Source: Xanthocytophaga flava (lineage in GTDB: Bacteria; Bacteroidota; Bacteroidia; Cytophagales; 172606-1). From it: a stretch of 64,000 nt of DNA. A program made the translations under genes and the position numbers. The stretch covers positions 62,001-126,000 of the forward strand of contig NZ_JASJOR010000023.1 of NCBI RefSeq assembly GCF_030068545.1. Reading direction: 5' to 3'. Under the pieces are notes generated by a model that was not told where the DNA came from, did not search any database, and worked only from the letters and a program-made list of their open reading frames with translations. This document shows positions 16,320 through 25,789 of this stretch, piece by piece (positions within the stretch are counted from its first letter, which is position 1; each line of letters starts with the position of its first letter).

Positions 16320-17057
16320 GTGAAAGAGTGCATTGTTGTTATCCCAACCTATAACGAGATTGAAAATATTGAAGAAATCATCAGGGCAGTATTTGTTCTC
16401 CCTGTTTTGTTTCATATTCTGATTGTAGATGATGGGTCTCCGGATGGCACAGCACAAAAGGTAAAAGAACTTCAGGAGGAGTTTCCTGGTCGGTTATTAA
16501 TGGAACAAAGACAAGGTAAGTTAGGATTGGGAACAGCTTATATACATGGTTTTGGTTATGCGCTCCGGCATGGTTACCAGTATATTTTTGAGATGGATGC
16601 CGACTTTTCTCATAATCCTCAAGATTTGTTAAGACTGTATCAGGTTTGTGCGGAAGACGGCTATGACCTTGCCATAGGTTCACGCTATATTACAGGTGTC
16701 AATGTAGTTAACTGGCCAATGAGTCGTGTACTTATGTCTTATTGTGCAGGTAAGTATGTACAGTTTATTACTGGAATGCCCATTCGGGATGCAACAGCCG
16801 GCTTTAAATGTTATCACCGGAAAGTACTTGAAACCATTAATCTGAATAAGATCCGATTTGTAGGCTATGCGTTTCAGATAGAAATGAAGTTTTCAACCTG
16901 GAAATATGGTTTTAAAATCAAGGAAGTACCCATTATTTTTACAGACCGTGCCAAAGGACAATCCAAGATGTCAATCCGGATATTTCGGGAAGCTATTTTT
17001 GGAGTGATTCAGATGAAAATCCGAAGCTGGTTTAAGAATTATAATAGTACTGTATAA
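16320..17057 (+). CDS. Polyprenol monophosphomannose synthase-like GT2 glycosyltransferase
   Basis: The 245-residue product closely resembles dolichyl/polyprenyl-phosphate mannose synthases (DPM1/Ppm1 type): CIVVIPTYNEIENI, ILIVDDGSPDGT, FEMDADFSHNP (metal-binding DxD), ATAGFKCYHRKVL and DRAKGQSKMS near the C-terminus. These enzymes load a sugar from a nucleotide donor onto a lipid phosphate at the inner membrane. I chose a GTG at 16320 because the track from TTG 16278 starts within the -7 promoter element and adds residues absent from the family. There is no C-terminal membrane domain, as in the short form. First gene of the polysaccharide region. Confidence 0.88.
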   Translation: MKECIVVIPTYNEIENIEEIIRAVFVLPVLFHILIVDDGSPDGTAQKVKELQEEFPGRLLMEQRQGKLGLGTAYIHGFGYALRHGYQYIFEMDADFSHNPQDLLRLYQVCAEDGYDLAIGSRYITGVNVVNWPMSRVLMSYCAGKYVQFITGMPIRDATAGFKCYHRKVLETINLNKIRFVGYAFQIEMKFSTWKYGFKIKEVPIIFTDRAKGQSKMSIRIFREAIFGVIQMKIRSWFKNYNSTV

Positions 17058-17159
17058 TAAATATACTGATTTATTGTACTATAGTGAGAGTTATTGTGTG
17101 AACAAAAACTTTTTCATTTGTTTGTCGTTCAAATACCCATATAAGTAGTTATCGTGCAT

Positions 17160-18044
17160 ATGTCACAAAGTAGTACATCAACCAGTCATTCAGAAGAACC
17201 CGAACAGTGGGATATTGAAATAAAAGCTAAACCCAGTGTATGGGATATTGATTTACAAGAGTTGTGGAGATACCGGGATCTATTGGCACAGTTTGTCAGA
17301 CGTGATTTTGTAGGAGCCTATAAACAAACTGTTTTGGGTCCGTTATGGCACCTAGCAGAACCTCTTGCCACCACATTAACGTATGCCTTTATTTTTGGCT
17401 CTATATTCAAGATGTCGACCAATGGCATGCCCCGTATCTTATTTTATCTTCCGGGTATAGCTTTATGGACACTGTTCTCTAATACATTGTTAAGTACCGC
17501 ATCAACTTTTAATGCCAATGCAGGGATTTTTGGTAAGGTATATTTTCCACGTCTTATTGTTCCTATCAATGTTGCTGTTAACTCCCTAATTGCGTTTGGA
17601 ATGCAGTTAATACTGTTTATTGTTATAATCATTATTTACCTGATAAAAGGGATAGATATTCGCATTACCTGGTTAATCATTTTTACTCCTTTTCTGGCGC
17701 TATTAACAAGTTTAATAGGGCTGGGGTTAGGTATGTTGCTTGCGTCTATTACAAACAAATACAGAGATTTAAGCAAACTTGTGACTGTAAGTATGCGCTT
17801 ACTGATGTTTGCAACACCTATTATTTACCCATTATCTAAGATACCTGAGAAGTATCATTTGCTTATTGGACTTAACCCTATGACAAGTATCGTAGAATGT
17901 TTTCGGTATATCTGGATAGGAGGAAATAGCTCCGCAGTATCTGTTGCAATGATCGTGTATAGTATCTTCATTATGTTTTTAGTGCTTATAGCAGGTGCTC
18001 TTGTTTTTAATAAGGCTGAGAAAGTTGCCATGGATATGGTGTAA
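17160..18044 (+). CDS. ABC-2 polysaccharide exporter, permease subunit (Wzm type)
   Basis: The 294-residue product has a soluble N-terminal segment of about 60 residues and six hydrophobic spans. Diagnostic stretches are LLAQFVRRDFVGAYKQTVLGPLWHLAEPL and FPRLIVPINVAVNSLIAFG, plus the C-terminal LNPMTSIVECFRYIWIG, all typical of ABC-2 transporters that move lipid-linked O-antigen, teichoic acid or capsule across the inner membrane. The ATG at 17160 is preferred over a GTG two codons upstream. It precedes its ATPase partner by 29 bases. Confidence 0.92.
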   Translation: MSQSSTSTSHSEEPEQWDIEIKAKPSVWDIDLQELWRYRDLLAQFVRRDFVGAYKQTVLGPLWHLAEPLATTLTYAFIFGSIFKMSTNGMPRILFYLPGIALWTLFSNTLLSTASTFNANAGIFGKVYFPRLIVPINVAVNSLIAFGMQLILFIVIIIIYLIKGIDIRITWLIIFTPFLALLTSLIGLGLGMLLASITNKYRDLSKLVTVSMRLLMFATPIIYPLSKIPEKYHLLIGLNPMTSIVECFRYIWIGGNSSAVSVAMIVYSIFIMFLVLIAGALVFNKAEKVAMDMV

Positions 18045-18073
18045 AGTGTTATTCATTTTTGTTAGTTATAGCA

Positions 18074-19363
18074 ATGTCAGTAGTTGTTAAAGTAGAAAAC
18101 GTTTCTAAAAAATATCACTTAGGCAAAACAGCGACAAACTCTCTAAAAGGTGATTTTCAGAGATGGTGGGCTCGGAAACAAGGCAAAGAAGATCCTTTCT
18201 CTAAAGTCGTTGATGCCTCTCAATTACAAGGTGAAGAGTTTTGGGCATTGAAGGATATCAATTTTGAAGTCAGACAAGGCGAAGCCGTAGGCATTATTGG
18301 CAAAAATGGTGCGGGCAAATCTACCTTACTCAAAATTCTCTCTCGGATTACACTTCCTACAACAGGTAGTATCAAAATAAAAGGCCGGATCGCTAGTCTT
18401 CTGGAAGTAGGTACAGGATTTAATCCAGATTTGAGCGGTAGAGAAAATGTCTATCTCAATGGTGCAATCTTAGGAATGACTAAGGCAGAAATAAACCAAA
18501 AGTTTGATGAGATAGTAGATTTTGCCGGAATTGAAAGATTTATAGATACTCCTGTCAAAAGATATTCTTCAGGGATGTATGTCAGATTGGCATTTGCAGT
18601 GGCAGCTCATTTAGAATCAGAAATTTTGATCTTAGATGAAGTATTGGCTGTTGGAGATGCAGAATTTCAGAAAAAGTGTTTGGGCAAGATGGATGATGTT
18701 GCACATAAACAGGGACGAACTATTTTATTTGTAAGCCATAATATGTTATCAGTAGAAAGCCTGTGTAATCAAGGTGTCTTATTGAAAAAAGGAAAGGTTA
18801 TTACAACTGGAGGTATCCGAAAGATCATAGATTATTATAATCAGGAAACCGCGCCTGTAGTTGATAAAGCTCTTGCAGAAAGAGAAGACAGAAACGGATC
18901 GGGCATCATCAGATTTCATTCTTTTGAATTACGTAACTGGAACAATAACCCAACAGGGAACTTCATAACTGGAAAAAATGCTAAAATAGTCATCTACTTT
19001 AAAAATAATGCAAAGAAAAAATTAAAGAATTTTTTTATAGCGTTGGGTATTAACAATGCTCAAGGACAAAGAATTACAAATCTCAACAGCGAAATTACTG
19101 GTAATGTATACTCCGATGTTGCTGAAACTGCACAAATAGTTGAAGTAAATATTGACAGACTTCCTTTTACTCCTGGTAAGTATGAAGTCACTTTGTATTG
19201 TACAATAGATGGACAAGTAGCTGATTGGGTTAATAATGCCTTTAGCTTTTATGTAGAACCAGGAGATTTTTATGGAACTGGGAGATTAATACCTGAAAAC
19301 CAGGGTAATATCCTAATAGAACACAGCTTCAAAATCACAGAAAAATTAGAAGTATTGCAATGA
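18074..19363 (+). CDS. ABC polysaccharide exporter, ATPase subunit with substrate-recognition domain (Wzt type)
   Basis: The 429-residue product has an N-terminal nucleotide-binding domain: GIIGKNGAGKST (Walker A, 76-84), RYSSGMYVRLAFA (signature, 163-175), ILILDEVLAVGD (Walker B) and SHNM (H-loop). After about residue 255 comes a beta-rich C-terminal domain of about 165 residues, as in Wzt proteins that bind the capped non-reducing end of the glycan. This implies the exported polymer carries a terminal modification, and three methyltransferase genes lie just downstream. Start at ATG 18074; TTG 18059 rejected. It overlaps the next gene by four bases. Confidence 0.93.
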   Translation: MSVVVKVENVSKKYHLGKTATNSLKGDFQRWWARKQGKEDPFSKVVDASQLQGEEFWALKDINFEVRQGEAVGIIGKNGAGKSTLLKILSRITLPTTGSIKIKGRIASLLEVGTGFNPDLSGRENVYLNGAILGMTKAEINQKFDEIVDFAGIERFIDTPVKRYSSGMYVRLAFAVAAHLESEILILDEVLAVGDAEFQKKCLGKMDDVAHKQGRTILFVSHNMLSVESLCNQGVLLKKGKVITTGGIRKIIDYYNQETAPVVDKALAEREDRNGSGIIRFHSFELRNWNNNPTGNFITGKNAKIVIYFKNNAKKKLKNFFIALGINNAQGQRITNLNSEITGNVYSDVAETAQIVEVNIDRLPFTPGKYEVTLYCTIDGQVADWVNNAFSFYVEPGDFYGTGRLIPENQGNILIEHSFKITEKLEVLQ

Positions 19364-20103
19364 GAAAAAATAAAAGTTTAGCAATTTCACTACTGTCTTC
19401 TTTCTTTAAATTATTCAATAAAAGAATAGTTATTTATCCTTTAAATTATAAAGCAAAAGAAGTTCCCCTAAGTTCTCAGATAAAACCGCTGCCAGGCTAT
19501 ATTTCAATCATTGATGAAGATTATGGCCATGCTAAAAGTTTGCAACTTCAACAATGTGTAGATAAAAATACGAATCCTTTACCATGGTTTACGTATCCTG
19601 CTATTGAGTATCTCAAACAACTGGACTTATCTCAGAAAACTGTTTTAGAATGGGGGAGTGGTAATTCTTCACTTTTCTTCTCGTCTTTAGCTAAAAAAGT
19701 ATATAGTATTGAGCACAATGCTGATTGGTATGAAAGGGTGAAAGGTTTTAAGATTGCCAATCAAACAATTGTAAATGCAACAGAAGAACAATATGTGGAT
19801 GCAATCAAAAAATTTGATACTAAATTTGATATAATTATTGTTGATGGTATTTTGAGGAATGAGTGTGCATCTATCGCACATGATTTTCTGAATTCAGGTG
19901 GACTCATCATATTAGACAATTCGGATCGCCATCCTGACATAAGCAAAGATTTGCGAGTAAAAAACCTTATTCAGGTAGATATGCATGGTTTAGGGCCTAT
20001 TAACAATTATACATGGACTACCTCATTTTTCTTTACAAGGGATTTTAATTTTTTACCTCTGAATGATATCCAACCTGTTATTCCAATTGGTGGTGGGTAT
20101 TAG
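19360..20103 (+). CDS. Class I SAM-dependent methyltransferase-like protein
   Basis: The 247-residue product contains a Rossmann motif I (VLEWGSGNSSLFF), an acidic motif II (VYSIEHN) and a following FDIIIVDGILRNECA, the pattern of class I methyltransferases; catalytic specificity cannot be read from it. Its ATG overlaps the Wzt stop (ATGA), implying translational coupling with the exporter. Together with the next gene it may add a methyl group that caps or decorates the exported chain, by analogy with O8/O9-type systems; this is inference. Confidence 0.7.
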   Translation: MRKNKSLAISLLSSFFKLFNKRIVIYPLNYKAKEVPLSSQIKPLPGYISIIDEDYGHAKSLQLQQCVDKNTNPLPWFTYPAIEYLKQLDLSQKTVLEWGSGNSSLFFSSLAKKVYSIEHNADWYERVKGFKIANQTIVNATEEQYVDAIKKFDTKFDIIIVDGILRNECASIAHDFLNSGGLIILDNSDRHPDISKDLRVKNLIQVDMHGLGPINNYTWTTSFFFTRDFNFLPLNDIQPVIPIGGGY

Positions 20104-20123
20104 ATTAAACCTTTTTGAAGTAT

Positions 20124-20825
20124 ATGTTGCTTAAAAAGCTAAAAAAGCTACTGTTCCTCTCCAAAGTACCTTTGGATACGAGAAATTCATTTGCATTAAA
20201 TGAGTTAGATAAAAAGCTATATCCTTATCTTAAATTCAGAAATGGCTTCTATATCGAAGCAGGTGCCAATGATGGTATAACTCAGAGCAATACCTTGTTT
20301 TTTGAAAAATATCAAAATTGGAAGGGATTGCTCATCGAACCTATACCTGAAGTATATGAAAGATGCAAGGCTAACCGCCCTAAGGCCATTGTGGAAAACT
20401 ATGCATTAGTTCCTTTTGACTTTAAAGAATCTTTTATTGAGATGCGGTTTTCAAATCTTATGTCTCTGGTCAAAGGGGCAATGAAAACAGAAGAAGAAGA
20501 GTTAAATCATATTGCTAAAGGATGTGATGTTCAACAAGTACACACATATGAGGTTAAGGTTCCTGTTGCTACTTTAAGTAGTTTGCTTGAGAAACATCAT
20601 ATTAAAAAAATAGATTTGCTATCATTGGATGTAGAAGGGTTCGAACTGTCTGTTTTAAAAGGAATTGATATGAAAAAGCATGCTCCTAAATATATTTTGG
20701 TAGAAGCTCGCTTTCGGGAGGAAATTGATGCATATCTTTCTTCGTGGTATCTACCTATTGCACAGTTAAGCCATCATGATATATTATACAAAAAGAAATC
20801 ATTCTGGCAAAACTTATGGAATTAG
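20124..20825 (+). CDS. FkbM-family methyltransferase
   Basis: The 233-residue product shows FYIEAGANDGITQSNT, LLIEPIPEVYERCKANRP, and IDLLSLDVEGFELSVLKG, the characteristic blocks of FkbM-type SAM-dependent O-methyltransferases found in polysaccharide and antibiotic clusters. The ATG at 20124 is preferred over TTG 20115. The gene overlaps the next by ten bases. Likely methylates a sugar of the cluster's product. Confidence 0.85.
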   Translation: MLLKKLKKLLFLSKVPLDTRNSFALNELDKKLYPYLKFRNGFYIEAGANDGITQSNTLFFEKYQNWKGLLIEPIPEVYERCKANRPKAIVENYALVPFDFKESFIEMRFSNLMSLVKGAMKTEEEELNHIAKGCDVQQVHTYEVKVPVATLSSLLEKHHIKKIDLLSLDVEGFELSVLKGIDMKKHAPKYILVEARFREEIDAYLSSWYLPIAQLSHHDILYKKKSFWQNLWN

Positions 20826-21757
20826 CTCCCATTATACTTTTTGTCTATAATCGACCTTGGCATACACAGCAAACATTGATTGCATTGGCCCAAAATCATT
20901 TGGCATCGGAGTCGATTTTGTATATCTATGCTGATGGACCAAAGAATGATGCTTCACCAGAAGTTCTTGAAAAGATTAAGGAGACAAGAAATGTAATCCG
21001 GCAACAACAATGGTGTAAAGAAGTTCATATTGTTGAGAGTGAAGAAAATAAGGGCTTAGCAGACTCTGTGATTCAGGGTGTTACAGAAACAGTAAACAAA
21101 TATGGTAAGGTTATCGTACTGGAAGATGACCTGATTACTTCACCTTTCTTTCTTCACTATATGAATGAAGGGTTGGAAATGTATCAGTCTGTTTCTAATG
21201 TATATGCCATAAATGGGTATATGTTTTCTGTAGATACAGCAGAAATAGATACTTTTTTGTGTCCATTAGCTACCAGTTCGTGGGGATGGGGTACCTGGAC
21301 AGAGAAATGGAAAGCGTTTGATCGGGATACAACCTATAAAAGCATCATTCAGAAAAATCCATTAATCAGGCAACGATTTAATTTTGCCGATTATGACTAT
21401 GCGGCAATGCTGGACAATACCAACTCCTGGGCAATCCGATGGTACTACTCCGTTTTTATGCGTAATGGCTTAGGCCTTTTTCCAAGTAAATCATTGGTTA
21501 AAAATATAGGAGTAGATGGGAGTGGTGTTCATTCTGATATTGAAACAGATGAAACATTCCCGCAAGAGTTATTTTTAGAGAAAATACCTCTGATTTATAA
21601 AGATTCTATCAACATTTACTTTTATGACAAGTTATTAGAAAGATTCTTAGATAATAAAAGAAATGTAGAAGAGGAAGAAACTGCTAAATCCGGAGATAAA
21701 GTTGATAATAACATATTCAAATCCCTAATGAAGAAGATAGTTGGCTCTTTTTTATAA
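20816..21757 (+). CDS. GT2-like glycosyltransferase (GNT-I-like fold)
   Basis: The 313-residue product begins with PIILFVYNRPWHTQQTL and has YADGPKNDAS, ENKGLADSVIQG, and VIVLEDDLITSPFFLHYM with an EDD metal-binding motif. This combination is typical of a glycosyltransferase group related to GnT-I-like or family 2 enzymes found in bacterial surface-glycan loci. SSWGWGTW is also a recurring motif in this group. Soluble; donor and acceptor unknown. It overlaps the FkbM gene at its start. Confidence 0.8.
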   Translation: MELAPIILFVYNRPWHTQQTLIALAQNHLASESILYIYADGPKNDASPEVLEKIKETRNVIRQQQWCKEVHIVESEENKGLADSVIQGVTETVNKYGKVIVLEDDLITSPFFLHYMNEGLEMYQSVSNVYAINGYMFSVDTAEIDTFLCPLATSSWGWGTWTEKWKAFDRDTTYKSIIQKNPLIRQRFNFADYDYAAMLDNTNSWAIRWYYSVFMRNGLGLFPSKSLVKNIGVDGSGVHSDIETDETFPQELFLEKIPLIYKDSINIYFYDKLLERFLDNKRNVEEEETAKSGDKVDNNIFKSLMKKIVGSFL

Positions 21758-21817
21758 ATGTCATCCAAATTCTAATTTTACGTTTTAGAGATTATAGAAC
21801 CTTGATAAGAAAAGGAG

Positions 21818-22513
21818 ATGATACATACATTTACAAGATATATCTTAAGAGGATTATTAAAACATAATCAGGATTTAATCTATAAAATTATCCTAAACCA
21901 AAAGGAAGTATCACAAAAAATCATAAATAATAACATCGACTCTATAGAAGAGGCAATAGATAACAATAAAATAGATAAATGTTTAAAACAGGTTACTTTA
22001 GCTCCTTCAAGTCGTTTTTACAAACAAGCTACAGTCTTTAACCTACAGAATGATAGAAAAAGAATTATTATTGGAGAGAATACTCATTTAAGAGGTAATT
22101 TACAATTATTTGCATATGGAGGATATCTTACAATTGGTAATAATTGTTATATAGGTGAGAATAGTTATATATGGTCTGGGGATAGAATAGATATAGGTAA
22201 TAATGTGCTTATCTCTCATAATGTAAGTATAATAGATTCAAATTCACATGAGTTAAATCATCTTGAAAGAGCTACAGGTTATTTGACAATTATCAATGAA
22301 GGACATCCAAAAGAAAAAGGAAGTATATTAACTGCACCAATAAAGATAAAAGATCACGCTTGGATTAGTTTTAATTCAATCATTTTAAAAGGAGTCACTA
22401 TTGGAGAAGGAGCTGTAGTAGCAGCTGGTAGTGTGGTTACGAAAGATGTTCCAGACTATGCATTGGTAGCTGGTAATCCGGCAAAAATAATTAAGTACCT
22501 GAATCAAAACTAG
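21818..22513 (+). CDS. Hexapeptide-repeat acyltransferase (LbH, WbbJ/maltose acetyltransferase-like)
   Basis: The 231-residue product has an N-terminal helical part of about 70 residues and then left-handed beta-helix repeats (LTIGNNCYIGENSYIWSG, IDIGNNVLISHNVSI), and ends with the typical KGVTIGEGAVVAAGSVVTKDVP and VAGNPAKII. These enzymes acetylate sugar hydroxyl groups from acetyl-CoA; the catalytic histidine is probably in SNSHELN. An AAAGGAG lies directly against the ATG, too close to act as a Shine-Dalgarno site. Modification of the polymer is likely. Confidence 0.88.
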   Translation: MIHTFTRYILRGLLKHNQDLIYKIILNQKEVSQKIINNNIDSIEEAIDNNKIDKCLKQVTLAPSSRFYKQATVFNLQNDRKRIIIGENTHLRGNLQLFAYGGYLTIGNNCYIGENSYIWSGDRIDIGNNVLISHNVSIIDSNSHELNHLERATGYLTIINEGHPKEKGSILTAPIKIKDHAWISFNSIILKGVTIGEGAVVAAGSVVTKDVPDYALVAGNPAKIIKYLNQN

Positions 22514-22514
22514 G

Positions 22515-23381
22515 ATGACTTGGGAAGAAACCATACAATACATACGAACACAGCCAGAATATAAAGAACTGGTAGAAAAAGCATATCTTGAGGAAGATCT
22601 CAATCTTAACCTGACTCGTTTCCGACAAAGTGAGGAGTTTATAGAAACACTCCGCTTACTTAGAGAATATGCACCTCAAGGAAAAAAAATACTGGATGTA
22701 GGAGCAGGAAACGGAATCTCAAGTATTGCATTCGCATTAGAAGGCTATGAGGTTATGGTGATAGAACCAGACCAAAGTGAAACCGTTGGTGCAGGAGCTA
22801 TCCGAAAATTAGCAAAGCATCATTCTCTCGCCAACGTAGAAGTACACACTGTATATGGTGAAGGTATTCCATTTAACTCGGAGAGTTTTGATATTGTATA
22901 TGCACGACAAATGATGCATCATGCCCATAACCTAGATCAGTTTACTGCAGAAGTGTATAGGGTATTGAAGCTGCAGGGCATTTTTATGACGGTAAGAGAT
23001 CATGTAACCAATACTCCTGCTGAAAAAGAAGCCTTTTTGCAAGCCCATCCCTTACAGAAGTTTTATAATGGTGAAAATGCATTTAGTCTAAGTGAGTATA
23101 CCACTAGTTTCAAGAAAGCCGGTTTTAAGATTGTAAAGATCCTTACCCACTTTGATTCTGTTATTAATTATTTTCCAATGACTCAGAATGAGTTTAAGGA
23201 ACATCAGTTAAAATTTAAGAGAGAAAAAATTAAAGCTTTTGTTAAAAAGCTGGGTATATGGAGTAAACTTCCTCTACTTGTAAAGGCATATTCCAAGTAT
23301 ATTTATCGCAAGAATATAATTCCTTTTGACGAGCAACAAATCCCTGGCCGGTTATACTCCTTTTTATCTAAAAAGCAATGA
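22515..23381 (+). CDS. Class I SAM-dependent methyltransferase
   Basis: The 288-residue product has a clear methyltransferase core: KILDVGAGNGISSIAFAL (motif I), VMVIEPDQSE (motif II), FDIVYARQMMHHAHNL (motif IV) and VLKLQGIFMTVRDHV (motif VI), which is the Methyltransf_11/25 style. It starts one base after the preceding stop and overlaps the next gene by four bases, so it belongs to the same operon. Substrate unknown, probably a sugar or lipid-linked intermediate. It is not BioC, despite the incomplete biotin pathway, because of its tight polysaccharide context. Confidence 0.8.
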   Translation: MTWEETIQYIRTQPEYKELVEKAYLEEDLNLNLTRFRQSEEFIETLRLLREYAPQGKKILDVGAGNGISSIAFALEGYEVMVIEPDQSETVGAGAIRKLAKHHSLANVEVHTVYGEGIPFNSESFDIVYARQMMHHAHNLDQFTAEVYRVLKLQGIFMTVRDHVTNTPAEKEAFLQAHPLQKFYNGENAFSLSEYTTSFKKAGFKIVKILTHFDSVINYFPMTQNEFKEHQLKFKREKIKAFVKKLGIWSKLPLLVKAYSKYIYRKNIIPFDEQQIPGRLYSFLSKKQ

Positions 23382-24286
23382 ATATACTTATAATAGGAGC
23401 TAACGGTTTCATAGGGAGGGCTGCTACTCATTTTTTTTTAGAAAAAGGTTACGATGTTTCAGGCTGTGATATTGCCTATTATCCGGGGCACCCTATTTCT
23501 CCTACCGACTTTACAGTTATAGATAGTAACCATCCGGATTTTGGTATTGCCTTCAAAAAGCAACATTTTGATTATTGTATTAATGCCTCTGGAGCTGCTC
23601 ATGTAGGATTGTCTTTTGCTAACCCATTGGAGGATTATCGGCTTAATGTATACAATGTTTTTAGTATACTTGAGTCCATCAGATTATACAATTCAACATG
23701 CAAGTTTGTTAATTTATCCAGTGCAGCTGTTTACGGCGATCCACAATATCTTCCTATTAATGAGTCACATCCTCTCTCGCCTCTTTCTCCCTATGGCTGG
23801 CACAAAGTTCAGAGTGAGAATATATGTAGAGAATATGTAGAACTCTTTGGAGCACAAGCCTGTAACCTACGTATTTTTTCTGCATATGGCCCCGGACTAC
23901 AAAAACAATTATTCTGGGATCTCTACCAGAAAGCACGTAAAAGTACTTCTATCACGTTATTTGGTTCAGGTAAAGAATCAAGGGATTTCATTTATATAGA
24001 GGACTTGTTATATGCAATTGAATGTGTGCTTCAGAATGGACAGTTTAAAGGAGAGGCTATTAACATTGCAAACGGGAAAGAAATTACAATAGAAATGGCA
24101 GCCTCTATCTTTTATAAGGAATGGAATCCCTCTATTGAGATTAATTTTTCAGGTGAGCATAAACCCGGTGATCCGGTTAACTGGTGTGCAGATATAACCA
24201 GGCTTATATCCATGGACTATAAGCAACAAGTTTCCTTTGAATCAGGTATTAAACACTATATAGAATGGCTAAAAGAAAGAAAGTAA
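23378..24286 (+). CDS. NAD-dependent epimerase/dehydratase (extended SDR)
   Basis: The 302-residue product begins MNILIIGANGFIGRA (Rossmann GxxGxxG) and has NLSSAAVYGDP (catalytic serine), SPYGWHKVQSE (YxxxK) and the RIFSAYGPG and RDFIYIEDL blocks of extended short-chain dehydrogenases acting on nucleotide sugars (GalE/RmlB/WcaG-like). It is the only nucleotide-sugar enzyme in the cluster, so it probably makes one unusual precursor. It overlaps the methyltransferase by four bases and the next gene by 22. Confidence 0.88.
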   Translation: MNILIIGANGFIGRAATHFFLEKGYDVSGCDIAYYPGHPISPTDFTVIDSNHPDFGIAFKKQHFDYCINASGAAHVGLSFANPLEDYRLNVYNVFSILESIRLYNSTCKFVNLSSAAVYGDPQYLPINESHPLSPLSPYGWHKVQSENICREYVELFGAQACNLRIFSAYGPGLQKQLFWDLYQKARKSTSITLFGSGKESRDFIYIEDLLYAIECVLQNGQFKGEAINIANGKEITIEMAASIFYKEWNPSIEINFSGEHKPGDPVNWCADITRLISMDYKQQVSFESGIKHYIEWLKERK

Positions 24287-25494
24287 GTATTATTTTTTCT
24301 GATGATCTTAATGCATGGACGGGGGGACTGTATTACAATATAAATTTAATTCAGGCATTAAAAACTCTTCCTGATCGAAAAAAGCCTTACATAGTTATTT
24401 TTTCAGATGAAAAGACATATGAGCTCATCATTTCTTTAGAATATCCTTATATAACTCATGCATCTTCTTTAAGATTCTGGAGCGGTGATCCAAAATACAG
24501 TTTCTCTGAAAAAGTAATTAATAAGCTAAGCTTTACTGTATTGGGTAAAGCTCTTATAAAAAAGCCAAAACAAGAGCCCAAGCCTACTACAGAGGATCTG
24601 GGTAAGTTATTTCCTCTTAGGTCTGACAAAATATATATTCCTTTTCATGACAATACCTATACCAAAGAGCATTTCTTTTTAGTACCAGCTGATTTCTTTT
24701 CCATGGTACCCAAAATTTATTGGATACCAGATTTTCAAGAACATTATCTTCCTCAGTTTTTTTCAGCAGAAGACATTGAAATTCGGAAGAAGAATCAAAA
24801 TGCCATTGCTCAGTCTGGTTCAATGGTTGTGTTTAGCAGTAAAGATGCATTAAAGGATTTTCATAGCTTTTTTCCGCATTCAAAGAACAAAACACATGTC
24901 ATTAACTTTGCAGTATCACATGAGGATTATTCAGGGTTAAATATTGATGTATTACGCCAAAAGTATAATCTGGATACTCATTATTTTTTCTCGCCTAATC
25001 AGTTCTGGGCTCATAAGAATCATATTATTGTTTTGAAAGCAATCCGGGTTTTGCTTGAAAAAGGACTGAATAATTTTATTGTTGCTTTTTCTGGAAAGGA
25101 AAGTGATTACAGAAATCCTGACTATTTTCAAAGTCTTAAAGATTATGTTAAAACAAATGGATTAGAAAAGAATGTTAGATTTTTGGGCTTTCTAGATCGT
25201 AAAGAACAGTTAAAATTAATGCAGAATGCCATTGCAGTTGTGCAGCCTTCTTTGTTTGAAGGATGGAGTACAGTTGTCGAAGATGCTAAGGCGATGAATC
25301 AATACCTGATTGCTTCAGATATAGATGTACATAAAGAACAGCTTGATCGCAATGCAGTTTTCTTTAATCCACAAAACGAAAATGAATTGGCAGAGAAATT
25401 GATTATGTTTTTAGAAACGCCTCCTCAAAAACAAAATGTGGATTATAGCAAGAATATTCGCAAATTTGCAGAAGATCTGATAAAGATATTATAA
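24265..25494 (+). CDS. GT4-like glycosyltransferase
   Basis: The 409-residue product is a GT-B glycosyltransferase. The C-terminal half has YFFSPNQFWAHKNHIIVLKA, VRFLGFLDRKEQLKLMQNAIAVVQPSLFEGWSTVVEDAKAM, with the donor-binding E-x7-E of family 4. The N-terminal acceptor domain (FSDDLNAWTGGLYYNINLI) is typical. No membrane segment. It overlaps the epimerase gene by 22 bases, an arrangement that supports cotranscription. Confidence 0.88.
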   Translation: MAKRKKVSIIFSDDLNAWTGGLYYNINLIQALKTLPDRKKPYIVIFSDEKTYELIISLEYPYITHASSLRFWSGDPKYSFSEKVINKLSFTVLGKALIKKPKQEPKPTTEDLGKLFPLRSDKIYIPFHDNTYTKEHFFLVPADFFSMVPKIYWIPDFQEHYLPQFFSAEDIEIRKKNQNAIAQSGSMVVFSSKDALKDFHSFFPHSKNKTHVINFAVSHEDYSGLNIDVLRQKYNLDTHYFFSPNQFWAHKNHIIVLKAIRVLLEKGLNNFIVAFSGKESDYRNPDYFQSLKDYVKTNGLEKNVRFLGFLDRKEQLKLMQNAIAVVQPSLFEGWSTVVEDAKAMNQYLIASDIDVHKEQLDRNAVFFNPQNENELAEKLIMFLETPPQKQNVDYSKNIRKFAEDLIKIL

Positions 25495-25789
25495 CTAATT
25501 AGCACTCATCACAACTATTGAACAATAGATTATCGTATGAAATGAAAGCTAAATCTTAGCATAAAATTCGTTTTAGAAAATGCAAAAGAGCCGAAAGTAA
25601 GTCAAATCTATCTTACACCTATTGGATCTGCCCAATCAAAGCTATAAAGTAATAGTGCGCTCTCAACAGGAGTTTTACTTGATAGTATAGGATTGCGAAA
25701 CATCTTACAGCTATTTATACTAACAAAACTAACTATTTCTAATACATTCGTATATTATTCAAGCATGCTTGAATATAAACATTTTTACC
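25495..25789. other. Gap inside the polysaccharide cluster
   Basis: Nearly 300 bases separate two glycosyltransferase genes in an otherwise compact cluster. Short frames such as SALSTGVLLDSIGLRNIL (about 25658-25710) have a protein-like look but are interrupted by stops, so this may be an eroded gene fragment or an integration scar. I see no terminal repeats or RNA gene. Confidence 0.3.

Noticed and set aside
22515..23381. BioC candidate to complete the biotin pathway
   Set aside because: It is embedded by overlapping and near-contiguous genes in the polysaccharide cluster and shares only the general methyltransferase motifs.
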